Shown one piece after another: positions 51,115 to 58,963 of a DNA stretch of 64,000 nucleotides. A program made the position numbers and the translations under genes. Below the pieces are notes generated by a model. The model ran no database searches and had not been told where the DNA came from. It saw only the letters and a program-made list of their open reading frames with translations. Origin of the DNA: Lysinibacillus_B sp050613145 (GTDB lineage: Bacteria > Bacillota > Bacilli > Bacillales_A > Planococcaceae); contig NZ_CP192507.1 in NCBI RefSeq assembly GCF_050613145.1, positions 1,302,001 to 1,366,000 on the forward strand. Direction: 5' to 3'. Within the stretch, counting starts at the first letter, position 1, and every line of letters starts with the position of its first letter.

Positions 51115-51239
51115 TGGAGTGAAGGGTGGCGACTCCAGCGGGAAAAGCGAGAAAGTTGAGACCCCGCAGGAGCGAAGAATGAGCGACGAGGAGGCTCGAC
51201 CTCGCCCGCGGAAAGCATCCGCCCGTAACGGAATGTGCG
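51115..51239. repeat. Dispersed structured repeat, second copy
   Basis: GC-rich element sharing GGCGACTCC-GCGGGA, AAAGCGAG and CCGCGGAAAGC-CCG-AACGGAA blocks with 8434-8627. It lies just upstream of birA and happens to be open in the birA frame, which could mislead start-site calling. Confidence 0.6.
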
Positions 51240-51304
51240 GTCAAGTACACATTTTGGTGAAGAGCCTTAAAAATAGTAAATTATATCAAAGGATTGGTTG
51301 TTAC

Positions 51305-52288
51305 ATGACTGTTTCAATAAAAGATAAATTATTAACAAGATTATTACAAGCAAATGGAAATCCCGTATCTGGTCAGCAGCTGGCGGATGATTTTGGGGTT
51401 TCGAGGACAGCTATTTGGAAACATCTTCAGGTTCTACAAGAGGAAGGTTATACACTGGAAACAGTAAAGAAAAAAGGGTATATATTAACAGGGATGCCTG
51501 ACAGAATGGATGCTGCACGCATTCAGACATTTTTGCAAACGAAGCGAATTGGTCAAACCATTCACCATTTTGAGCAAGTGGAGTCGACGCAGCTTATTGC
51601 ACATGATCTTGTACGTCAACATACGCCAGACGGCACAGTCGTTATTGCAGAGGAACAAACCGCGGGGCGAGGACGCATGTTACGTCCGTGGGAATCGACG
51701 GAAGGGAAAGGGGTTTGGATGACCGTCATTTTAAAGCCCGATGTGTTACCACACCAAGCGCCGCAATTTACACTTGTCGCAGCAGTGGCGGTAGTGAATG
51801 CGATGAAGGCGATGTTTTCATCATTTACACCTGAAATTAAGTGGCCAAATGATATTTTAATTAACGGTCGCAAATGTACAGGCATTTTAACGGAAATGGT
51901 AGCCGAGGCCGACCGTGTACAGGCACTACTAATTGGAATTGGTATTAATGTAAATCAGCAAATAGATGATTTTCCAGAAGCACTGCAATCGATTGCTACT
52001 TCAATGGCGATAGTGCATGGAGAGCCAATTGACCGCGCGTTATTTATTGCTAATGTACTTGATTTTTTAGAGCATTATACAGACCTTTATGTACAGCACG
52101 GATTTCAGCCAATTAAGGCCCTTTGGGAAGAAGCATCGGGTACGATTGGCAAGCAAGTACGTGCGACAACATTGCGAGAAGTAATCGAAGGAGAAGCCAT
52201 TGGTATTACGGATACAGGTGTTTTACAAATTCGTACAGCAGACGGTGAAGTAAAAGGCGTGTACTCGGCAGATATTGAGTTAACTTAA
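51305..52288 (+). CDS. birA: Biotin protein ligase / biotin repressor
   Basis: A 327-residue bifunctional protein: it attaches biotin to acetyl-CoA and pyruvate carboxylases and represses biotin genes. The N-terminal winged helix (SGQQLADDFGVSRTAIWKHL) is at about residues 22-41. The ligase core has AEEQTAGRGRMLRPWES, KWPNDILINGRKCTGILTEM and IGIGINVNQ. I chose the ATG at 51305 (AAAGGATTGG upstream) because the protein then matches family length; the 62 codons before it are the dispersed repeat. Confidence 0.94.
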   Translation: MTVSIKDKLLTRLLQANGNPVSGQQLADDFGVSRTAIWKHLQVLQEEGYTLETVKKKGYILTGMPDRMDAARIQTFLQTKRIGQTIHHFEQVESTQLIAHDLVRQHTPDGTVVIAEEQTAGRGRMLRPWESTEGKGVWMTVILKPDVLPHQAPQFTLVAAVAVVNAMKAMFSSFTPEIKWPNDILINGRKCTGILTEMVAEADRVQALLIGIGINVNQQIDDFPEALQSIATSMAIVHGEPIDRALFIANVLDFLEHYTDLYVQHGFQPIKALWEEASGTIGKQVRATTLREVIEGEAIGITDTGVLQIRTADGEVKGVYSADIELT

Positions 52289-52291
52289 AAC

Positions 52292-52335
52292 GAAGAGGGT
52301 GTTCTGAAAGTTCTTACTTTCAGAACACCCTCTTC
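52292..52335. terminator. Perfect 19-bp stem, terminator for the minus strand
   Basis: GAAGAGGGTGTTCTGAAAG is followed by a six-base loop and its exact complement. T residues follow on the minus strand (CTTCGTTTTAAG) but not on the plus strand, so it most plausibly stops transcripts from the minus-strand kinase gene at the birA end. Confidence 0.65.
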
Positions 52336-52408
52336 ACTCCTTAATCGTGATCCATTAAGAAATATTGCTCCTGCGGTGGTCGCATCAACATGCCACCATC
52401 CTCGTCGC

Positions 52409-52448
52409 AAAGGGGACGTCTCAAAATATCTTTTCAGACGTCCCCTTT
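52409..52448. terminator. Hairpin after the ubiB-like gene
   Basis: AAAGGGGACGTCT pairs exactly with AGACGTCCCCTTT around a 14-base loop, 14 bases past the stop of the minus-strand gene; T-tract weak. Confidence 0.6.
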
Positions 52449-52461
52449 AGTGTATAAAAAT

Positions 52462-54078
52462 TTACGATTTTTTATATAGAAGGAGAGCAATGAGTGCTAC
52501 TCCGCCCGTAATATAGAGCAGGGCTGTATCATCTACCGATACAGCGAAAAATGCGCCGACTGTTGCGATGATCGTCATGAGGCCAGTAAACATTCTGGTT
52601 TGATGACGGGCGCGCTCTTTTTTTTGTTCTACATCGCGCTGTTGCATATAAAGCCGCATACGTGTCGGCTCCTCTAAATAATTGGCAAGCTTTGCGGGTA
52701 AATCTCGCAATGGTAAAATCGCATTTTGTGCGATACGTAGTAGCTCTTCTTTTGATAGCCGTTCACTTGTCGTTTCTTTCTGTTTTTTCGCCCATTCAAT
52801 GACGCGTGGCTTAGCGAGCGCAAATAAGTCAACCTTTGGATCGAGTACGTAAATCACACCGACAAATGTTGAAATCGCCCGTCCTAAAAAGGCGAATTCC
52901 GCAGGCATTTGCACAGGTTCTTTCCGTACAATCGTTTTTAAATCTTCGAGCAAACGTTCCATGACGAAGCTATCCACTTGTTTGAAATCATTAGATTCAT
53001 AAGCCTCCACAAGCCGGCGAATCGCATCTGCTAATAGTTGTCGATTAGCATGTGGGAGTAAAAAATGCAATTCTTCTAAACTATCAAGCACTTGATCATA
53101 GTTTTTAAAAATAATGCCTTCCACAAGCTTTGACACGTACTGCGCTTGTGCGGATGTGATGCTACCGATCATGCCGAAATCAATGAGTACAATTGTGCCA
53201 TCAGGTTTTATTAAAATATTTCCGCCGTGCGGATCAGCATGGAATTGCCCACCTTCCAGCACTTGTTCTAAAAAGAGATGAAAGACACGTGCTGCAAGCT
53301 GCTGTCGGTCGATTTGGTGAGTGTTTAAAAACGCAATATCCGTTACGCGGGAGCCTTCAATCCATTCCATCACGAGTACACGGCGCGTTGAAAGTGCCTC
53401 ATTATAAATCGGAAAGTGAACGCCTTTCATGTGAACGAATCGCTCGGCAAAGCTCCGTCCATTTCGTAGCTCCTGCAAAAAGTTTAACTCTGCCCCAATC
53501 ACTTGTACCATCTCACTATACAAAACATCAAAATTGATTTGCTTCGCGAAAGACGTGAAATGTTTAGCGAGCCAAATAACGATTTTCATTGCTTTAAAGT
53601 CTACACGAATAATGCGTTCGATGTTCGGGCGTTGAATTTTAATCGCCACTTCTGTCTCATCTTTTAAAATCCCTTTATACACCTCACCAATGGAAGCCGA
53701 CGCAACAGGCTCGTCTGATAAAAAGGATAAAAAGTTGTGATACGATGTATTCCATTCCTCTTCTAATAAAGCAATGGCCTGTTTTTTAGACACAGGTGGT
53801 ACGCGGTCTGTTAATCCTTCAAGCTCTTGAATGAAGGAAGGAGGCATAATATCGGCGCGGGTCGATAAAAATTGACCAACTTTAATGAGTAGCCCACCAA
53901 GCGATAAGGCGGTTTTCTTAAATTCAACTGCCTGTTTCGTGACAAGCTGTTCCCATTTTTTTTGGACAGAAGGAGAAAAACGCCCTTGGTAGCGTTTTTG
54001 AAAAAGGGTCACTTGTGTAAAAAACTTAATGGCCATCCAAACGATGCGGTATATGCGGTAAATAGCTAAGCGTTTCAT
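52462..54078 (-). CDS. AarF/UbiB-family atypical kinase
   Basis: A 538-residue ABC1/ADCK/UbiB protein. The family signature KxGQ is visible as LLIKVGQFLSTRADIMPPSF near residue 65. PVASASIGEVYKGIL is the Ala-rich loop that replaces the usual P-loop, followed by VAIKIQRPNI with the ATP Lys, then QFHADPHGGNILI and VLIDFGMIG with catalytic Asp residues. Two C-terminal membrane segments close the protein. In a menaquinone organism its role is unclear; quinone homeostasis is inference. Confidence 0.88.
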   Translation of the reverse strand: MKRLAIYRIYRIVWMAIKFFTQVTLFQKRYQGRFSPSVQKKWEQLVTKQAVEFKKTALSLGGLLIKVGQFLSTRADIMPPSFIQELEGLTDRVPPVSKKQAIALLEEEWNTSYHNFLSFLSDEPVASASIGEVYKGILKDETEVAIKIQRPNIERIIRVDFKAMKIVIWLAKHFTSFAKQINFDVLYSEMVQVIGAELNFLQELRNGRSFAERFVHMKGVHFPIYNEALSTRRVLVMEWIEGSRVTDIAFLNTHQIDRQQLAARVFHLFLEQVLEGGQFHADPHGGNILIKPDGTIVLIDFGMIGSITSAQAQYVSKLVEGIIFKNYDQVLDSLEELHFLLPHANRQLLADAIRRLVEAYESNDFKQVDSFVMERLLEDLKTIVRKEPVQMPAEFAFLGRAISTFVGVIYVLDPKVDLFALAKPRVIEWAKKQKETTSERLSKEELLRIAQNAILPLRDLPAKLANYLEEPTRMRLYMQQRDVEQKKERARHQTRMFTGLMTIIATVGAFFAVSVDDTALLYITGGVALIALLLYKKS

Positions 54079-54236
54079 ACGAATCGTCTCCTACTTTATG
54101 TATTTTTTTCCATTTTTAGTTTCATTATATGATTTTGGGAAAAATGTGCCAAATGATGCAACTTGTGAGGAGTGTATAGATTGATTAAATTTGAATAAAA
54201 TGTGAACCAAAATGAATAGTCGATGATGCTTTTCTA

Positions 54237-54265
54237 TTGCGTTAATATACCCATGGTGGTATATT
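54237..54265 (+). promoter_or_regulatory. Promoter of the glutaredoxin gene
   Basis: TTGCGT (54237-54242), 17 bases, TATATT (54260-54265), overlapped by the first palindrome. Confidence 0.5.
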
Positions 54266-54285
54266 ATAAATACCGTACAGGGTAT
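54247..54285. promoter_or_regulatory. Paired ATACC-N6-GGTAT palindromes
   Basis: ATACC-CATGGT-GGTAT at 54247-54262 and ATACC-GTACAG-GGTAT at 54270-54285, 23 bases apart (about two helical turns). The first lies between the predicted -35 and -10 boxes and the second near +1. The pattern resembles CsoR/CstR-family operators, which respond to copper or persulfide; regulator assignment is inference. Confidence 0.6.
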
Positions 54286-54303
54286 ATAGAAGGGGGATAT
54301 AAC

Positions 54304-54540
54304 ATGACACCACAAGTAACAGTTTATTCTACAACGACATGTCCGTATTGTGACATGATGAAAAACTTTTTAGACGCACAAGGGATTCCCTATAAAAATG
54401 TGGATGTGCAAAAGGATCCAATCGCTGCAACGAAGCTTGTTCAAACGACGGGACAAATGGGCGTTCCACAAACGAACGTAAATGGTGAATGGGTGCTTGG
54501 CTTTGACCCGAACCGTGTGCTGCAAATTTTAGGCAGATAA
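54304..54540 (+). CDS. Glutaredoxin-family protein
   Basis: A 78-residue thioredoxin-fold protein with the redox motif TTCPYCDMMKNFL (CPYC at residues 14-17), the cis-Pro MGVPQTNVNGEW and the C-terminal GFDPNRVLQIL. It reduces disulfides or mixed disulfides, here probably with bacillithiol rather than glutathione (inference). I chose the ATG at 54304 behind AAGGGGGAT. The upstream palindromes suggest control by a CsoR-like repressor. Confidence 0.88.
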   Translation: MTPQVTVYSTTTCPYCDMMKNFLDAQGIPYKNVDVQKDPIAATKLVQTTGQMGVPQTNVNGEWVLGFDPNRVLQILGR

Positions 54541-54542
54541 TA

Positions 54543-54592
54543 AAATGGACAATTGCGTTTCTTAAAAAGTAAGCGGGATTGTCCATTTTTTA
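54543..54592 (+). terminator. Intrinsic terminator of the glutaredoxin gene
   Basis: AAATGGACAAT pairs with ATTGTCCATTT across a 24-base interior, followed by TTT. Confidence 0.75.
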
Positions 54593-54753
54593 GCGCTATA
54601 GTGAAAAATTTTCAAAAAAAGTATGGTCAGAATTTGTTAATAAAACTGTACGTCTATATGTAAAATTGTTATATTAGTAGTGGACAGTATCACATACGAA
54701 CTGTACCTGTAAGTAAAAAAATTTAAATAGTCTGCCTTGATCTTTTTAGACAG

Positions 54754-54837
54754 GGACGGAAGAAAACGAAGCGTTACAGTAAACAATCACGCGATCCTTC
54801 TGTCCATTTTTGGATGAGAGGGCTTTTTGTTTTCTTC
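54754..54837 (+). promoter_or_regulatory. Possible structured leader of panBCD
   Basis: Two mutually exclusive helices can be drawn. GGACGGAAG (54754-54762) can pair with CTTCTGTCC (54797-54805), while the overlapping GAAGAAAAC (54759-54767) can pair with GTTTTCTTC (54829-54837), which ends ten bases before the panB ribosome site. This would fit attenuation or ribosome-site control, but no known riboswitch motif is recognised. Confidence 0.35.
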
Positions 54838-54858
54838 GGAGCACTGAAGGAGGAGCAA

Positions 54859-55698
54859 ATGAAAACAACAAGCGATTTCTTAAAAATGAAGCAGCAAGGG
54901 GAAAAAATTGTCATGATTACAGCATACGATTACCCAGCTGCAAAGTTCTCAGAAGATGCCGGTGTCGATATGATTTTAGTCGGTGATTCATTAGGGATGG
55001 TTGTACTTGGCTATGACTCTACGATGCCGGTAACAGTAGAGGATATGATTCACCATAGTAAAGCTGTTCGTCGTGGTGCAAAAGATACGTTTATCGTCGT
55101 CGATATGCCATTTGGTTCTTATCATGGTGATGTCAATGAGACGTTAAAAACAGCGGTGCGTATGATGCAAGCAACAGGTGGGGACGCATTAAAAGTAGAA
55201 GGTGGCGACGAGGTCATCGATGTGATTAAAAAGCTAACAAATGCTGGTATTCCAGTCGTAGCTCATCTCGGTTTATTGCCACAATCAGCAGGGGTACTTG
55301 GTGGTTATAAAGTACAAGGCAAAACAAAAGAGCAAGCCGAAAAATTAATTCAAGATGCATTACTTGCAGAGCAAGCAGGTGCTTGTGCAGTTGTGTTAGA
55401 ATGTATTCCACATCAATTAACAGCGATCGTTTCAGAAAAATTAACGATTCCAACAATCGGTATTGGGGCAGGGCCGCAAGCGGATGGTCAAGTGCTTGTA
55501 TTCCACGACTTATTGCTATACGGTAAGCATCATATTCCGAAGTTTGTCCATGGCTTTGCACATGTTGGCGAGGAAGTGGCAAAAGGAATTGAAGGCTATA
55601 CAAAAGCGGTAAAAGCAGGCGTGTTCCCAAGCTTACAGCAAAGCTTTACGATGAAAGAAGAAGAGCTTGATGCTTTATATGGAGGCGTAACAAAATGA
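54859..55698 (+). CDS. panB: 3-methyl-2-oxobutanoate hydroxymethyltransferase
   Basis: A 279-residue enzyme starting pantothenate synthesis by hydroxymethylating alpha-ketoisovalerate. MITAYDYPAAKFSEDAGVDM, ILVGDSLGMVVLGYDSTMPV (metal Asp), VVDMPFGSYH, KVEGGDEV and IPTIGIGAGPQADGQVLVFH are present. The ATG at 54859 follows AAGGAGGAG; an upstream in-frame ATG at 54814 lies in the leader. ATGA overlap with panC. Confidence 0.95.
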   Translation: MKTTSDFLKMKQQGEKIVMITAYDYPAAKFSEDAGVDMILVGDSLGMVVLGYDSTMPVTVEDMIHHSKAVRRGAKDTFIVVDMPFGSYHGDVNETLKTAVRMMQATGGDALKVEGGDEVIDVIKKLTNAGIPVVAHLGLLPQSAGVLGGYKVQGKTKEQAEKLIQDALLAEQAGACAVVLECIPHQLTAIVSEKLTIPTIGIGAGPQADGQVLVFHDLLLYGKHHIPKFVHGFAHVGEEVAKGIEGYTKAVKAGVFPSLQQSFTMKEEELDALYGGVTK

Positions 55699-56558
55699 TC
55701 GCAACAGCTACAAAAATTGTGACTACAATTGCGGAGTTAAAAGAGATTGTACGTGAAACAAAGCAAGCAGGTAAAACAATAGGCTTAGTACCGACAATGG
55801 GGTACTTGCATGAAGGGCATTTAACACTAGCTACACATGCCCGCGAAGAAAATGATCTTGTCATTATGAGTATTTTCGTTAACCCAACACAATTTGGGCC
55901 AAACGAAGATTTTGAATCGTACCCGCGTGATTTACCGCGCGATACGCAACTTGCTGAGTCGGTAGGGGTAGATGTGATCTTTGCGCCTTCAGTAGAAGAA
56001 ATGTACCCAACAGATGGTGGTATTTATATTCGTGCAGGTCGTCAAGCAGAGATTTTATGCGGTGCAAGCCGTCCAGGACATTTTGACGGTGTATTGCAAG
56101 TTGTTGCAAAGCTATTCCATTTAGCAGAGCCGAATCGTGCGTATTTTGGTCAAAAAGATGCACAACAGTTAGCGATTATTTCGACAATGGTACGTGATTA
56201 CAACTTCCCGTTAGAAATTCGTTCTGTACCGATTGTGCGAGAAGAAGATGGTTTAGCAAAATCAAGCCGTAATGTTTATTTAACGGAAGAGCAACGTAAG
56301 CAAGCAGTTGGTTTATATAGCGGTTTAAAGTTTGCGAAAGATGCGATTTTATCAGGGAAGCCAATGGGCATTGCGATGATGGCAGCGCGTGATCATATTG
56401 AGCGTGAAACGGGCGGTACAATCGATTACTTGGAATGTTTAGCGTATCCGGATTTAACGCCGATTGATGGCCAAACGACAGATGTGCTTTTAGCAGTAGC
56501 TGTATATATTGGCAAAACACGTCTAATCGATAATTTAATGTTTAGCTTAAAGGAGTAG
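55695..56558 (+). CDS. panC: Pantothenate synthetase
   Basis: A 287-residue ATP-dependent ligase joining pantoate and beta-alanine. VPTMGYLHEGHLTLATHARE (HIGH-like), SIFVNPTQFGPNEDFESYPR, RPGHFDGVLQVVAKLFHLAE, AYFGQKDAQQLAII and the KMSKS-like DGLAKSSRNVYL are in the family order. Middle gene of panBCD, start inside the panB stop. Confidence 0.96.
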   Translation: MIATATKIVTTIAELKEIVRETKQAGKTIGLVPTMGYLHEGHLTLATHAREENDLVIMSIFVNPTQFGPNEDFESYPRDLPRDTQLAESVGVDVIFAPSVEEMYPTDGGIYIRAGRQAEILCGASRPGHFDGVLQVVAKLFHLAEPNRAYFGQKDAQQLAIISTMVRDYNFPLEIRSVPIVREEDGLAKSSRNVYLTEEQRKQAVGLYSGLKFAKDAILSGKPMGIAMMAARDHIERETGGTIDYLECLAYPDLTPIDGQTTDVLLAVAVYIGKTRLIDNLMFSLKE

Positions 56559-56565
56559 TGAACAA

Positions 56566-56949
56566 ATGTTTAAAACAATGATGAACGGCAAAATCCACCG
56601 TGCCACTGTTACACAAGCGGATTTAAATTATGTAGGTTCTATTACAATTGATGAAGATATTATGGATGCTGTTGGGATTGAAGCAAATGAAAAAGTAGCG
56701 ATCGTCAACAACAATAACGGTGCCCGTCTTGAAACATACGTCATTAAAGGCGAGCGCGGATCAGGTGTTGTATGCCTAAACGGTGCGGCTGCGCGTATGG
56801 TTCAGCCTGGTGATATTGTCATCATCATTTCCTATGTGCTTATGGATGCAGAAGAAGCGAAAAACCACGTACCAAAAGTAGCGATTATGGATGAAAACAA
56901 TCGCATTAAAGAAATGATTAACTACGAACCAGAAGCAACAGTAATGTAA
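56566..56949 (+). CDS. panD: Aspartate 1-decarboxylase
   Basis: A 127-residue pyruvoyl enzyme making beta-alanine from aspartate. It self-cleaves between Gly24 and Ser25 (NYVGSITIDEDIMDAVGI), Ser25 becoming the pyruvoyl group. KIHRATVTQADL, RLETYVIKGERGSGVVCLNG and AARMVQPGDIVIIISY follow. AAGGAGTAGTG ribosome site; seven bases after panC. Confidence 0.97.
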   Translation: MFKTMMNGKIHRATVTQADLNYVGSITIDEDIMDAVGIEANEKVAIVNNNNGARLETYVIKGERGSGVVCLNGAAARMVQPGDIVIIISYVLMDAEEAKNHVPKVAIMDENNRIKEMINYEPEATVM

Positions 56950-56960
56950 ACATATAATGA

Positions 56961-56996
56961 GGAGCTATCCTATTAAGTAGGGTGGCTCCTTTTTAA
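56961..56996 (+). terminator. Intrinsic terminator of panBCD
   Basis: GGAGCTATCC pairs with GGTGGCTCC (with a bulge), followed by TTTTT. Confidence 0.75.
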
Positions 56997-57000
56997 ATGA

Positions 57001-57038
57001 AAAAAACAGCCCGAGAATCGTGTTCTCGCGACTGTTTC
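57001..57038 (-). terminator. Intrinsic terminator of the cbi operon
   Basis: Read on the minus strand, AAACAGTCGCGAGAA pairs with TTCTCGGGCTGTTT, followed by TTTT; it lies 10 bases past the cbiO stop. Confidence 0.8.
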
Positions 57039-57048
57039 ACTCCTTGCA

Positions 57049-57882
57049 TTACAATTCCATCAATGCAAAGAGCTGTTCCTTTGTTTGCGGAAGGGGTGTG
57101 TCTGATGGGATTTTCCCAGATTGCTTTAACGTTTCTGTTAACTCGACAATCCAAGGCGTTTCAATATGCGTTTGTTCTAGTAAACCACGATTTGTAAAGA
57201 GCCCTTGTGCATCGCCTTCGTATAAAACTTTCCCTTTATGTAGCACAATATAATAATCCGCCCAGCCATAGATAAAATTAATTTGATGCGTAGCATAAAG
57301 GAAGGTACGATTGTCTTCATTTAATTGCGCCAAATACTCCATTAGTTGTGTAGAGAAATAGTAGTCGAGACTACTTGTTGGCTCGTCTAAAATAAAGACT
57401 TTTGGATTCATCGCATAGACACCGGCAATCGTGACGCGCTTTTTTTGTCCACCACTTAAAAAATGAATCGGTCGGTGAGCTAGTGGTGTTAGCTCCGTTA
57501 AGGCAAGCGCTTTATTCACTTGCTCTTCAATATATGGAGCATCCCAGCCAAGATTTAACGGACCAAATAAAACATCCTGTTTGACAGTAGCGGCAAATAA
57601 CTGATTGTTCGCATCTTGGAACAGGAGTCCTACTTGTTGGCGTAAATTTTTTAAGTCTGCTTTTTTGTATTGTAGTGGCGTACCCTGAAAGGAAATCGTG
57701 CCACTTGTCGGCTTGATGAGCCCCATTAGTAGTTGAAAGAGCGTTGATTTCCCTGAGCCATTTTCCCCTAAAATCGCAATTTTCCGGTTCATCGGAATAG
57801 TAAGTGACAAATCATCCAACGCTTTTGTCCCATCTGGATAGCAATAATCTACATGTTGTAACGTAAAATAAGTGTCGTTCAT
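57049..57882 (-). CDS. cbiO: Cobalt ECF transporter ATPase CbiO
   Basis: A 277-residue ABC ATPase driving cobalt uptake. Walker A ILGENGSGKSTLFQLLMGL at about residues 34-52, Q-loop LLFQDANNQLF, signature FLSGGQKKRVTIAGVYAM and Walker B PKVFILDEPTSSLD are intact. Last gene of cbiMNQO, whose leader carries a cobalamin riboswitch. AAGGAGG ribosome site. Confidence 0.95.
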   Translation of the reverse strand: MNDTYFTLQHVDYCYPDGTKALDDLSLTIPMNRKIAILGENGSGKSTLFQLLMGLIKPTSGTISFQGTPLQYKKADLKNLRQQVGLLFQDANNQLFAATVKQDVLFGPLNLGWDAPYIEEQVNKALALTELTPLAHRPIHFLSGGQKKRVTIAGVYAMNPKVFILDEPTSSLDYYFSTQLMEYLAQLNEDNRTFLYATHQINFIYGWADYYIVLHKGKVLYEGDAQGLFTNRGLLEQTHIETPWIVELTETLKQSGKIPSDTPLPQTKEQLFALMEL

Positions 57883-57894
57883 TTAAAATCCTCC

Positions 57895-58674
57895 TTATAG
57901 ACACATGATGCCGATGATACTACTGCCATAGAGCACGAGTATCCATAACATTTGCTTGTTCCACTGCTTATGCTCACAAAATGTCATAGGTACAATAAAG
58001 CAATCGATCGTACGTGCATGCATTGCTAGTGTGAGCTGCTCATTTCGTACAAGAAGTGAATGTAGCATCGCCACAATTAAAGAACTCAGCGAACGAAAAC
58101 TAACTTTTATACCCGTATAGCCTAAGCGTGCCTGTTGCGCTGTGTAAAGTTGCTGTGCACAGCTTAAAAATAAAAAAATGAAACGATAGGTTAATTCGAT
58201 GAGTTCTATTAAAATAGCTGGCACATGGAGTTTTTGTAGCAACTGGCTTAACTCATAGACGGGCGTTGTGAGAATTAAAAAATACAAACTTGTAATCGCA
58301 CCGGATGCGGTAAATAAAATCGTAATGGCACGTTTTACATCGGACGCCATTATAAAAATATTCCAGTTGCCAATAGAATGGTACCAAATTACATCAACTG
58401 GCATAGCAGGCGCAGTAGAAAATGATAGGACAATCGCTATGACACCTGTCACACTAAAACCGAGTGGTGCGATTAGTAATTTACTATAAACACTAACGGG
58501 AATACGAGCCATGCCTACAATAAGAACACTCATTACCGCAATTGTCCAGCAAGCAATGGCAATATCCCTCGTGATTGTCACAGTCAATAATGCTCCAATG
58601 GCTAATAATGCTTTTTGTGCTGCGGGTACATGAGAAAGTCGGTTAATATAGGCGTATTGGTCAATCGCTATCAT
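57895..58674 (-). CDS. cbiQ: Cobalt ECF transporter transmembrane protein CbiQ
   Basis: A 259-residue membrane T-component with about six hydrophobic segments. The coupling helices that contact the ATPase end in ALA/ARG-type motifs; the second is visible as LTLAMHARTIDCF. IDQYAYINRLSHVPAAQKAL is the CbiQ-type N-terminus (cobalt group rather than general EcfT). Starts three bases after the cbiN stop. Confidence 0.88.
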   Translation of the reverse strand: MIAIDQYAYINRLSHVPAAQKALLAIGALLTVTITRDIAIACWTIAVMSVLIVGMARIPVSVYSKLLIAPLGFSVTGVIAIVLSFSTAPAMPVDVIWYHSIGNWNIFIMASDVKRAITILFTASGAITSLYFLILTTPVYELSQLLQKLHVPAILIELIELTYRFIFLFLSCAQQLYTAQQARLGYTGIKVSFRSLSSLIVAMLHSLLVRNEQLTLAMHARTIDCFIVPMTFCEHKQWNKQMLWILVLYGSSIIGIMCL

Positions 58675-58677
58675 GGA

Positions 58678-58962
58678 TTAGTCGTTTTTTGAAGGATTCG
58701 CACGACCGCGCATAAACCCAACAAAGTAGCCGATAATCGCAGCTCCGATTGCTGCTTGTAATACGAATAATAAGCTTTCAATTTCTCCACTTGGTGGCTC
58801 CCAAATTGCATTAAACCAAGGCTCATAATCTGTTGCAATTTCTGTAATCGCTTCTTCTGCTTCCCCGTCAGCCCCACCAAATTCAGCATCTTGTAGGAAA
58901 ATAATCGGGAAAATTGCTAATGCAACGACAATCGCTAATAATAATAGATTTTTCTTTAGCAT
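58678..58962 (-). CDS. cbiN: Cobalt transport protein CbiN
   Basis: A 94-residue small subunit with two membrane segments (LLLLAIVVALAIFPIIFL and FVLQAAIGAAIIGYFVGFM) flanking an outside loop with EFGGADGEAE and YEPWFNAIWEPPSGEIE. These loop motifs are typical of CbiN, which loads metal onto CbiM. The frame is chosen over an overlapping minus-strand frame by this family match. Confidence 0.93.
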   Translation of the reverse strand: MLKKNLLLLAIVVALAIFPIIFLQDAEFGGADGEAEEAITEIATDYEPWFNAIWEPPSGEIESLLFVLQAAIGAAIIGYFVGFMRGRANPSKND

Positions 58963-58963
58963 C

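Noticed and set aside
58671..58889. Alternative minus-strand frame over cbiN
   Set aside because: The frame at 58678-58962 gives the complete CbiN family protein with correct spacing in the operon.
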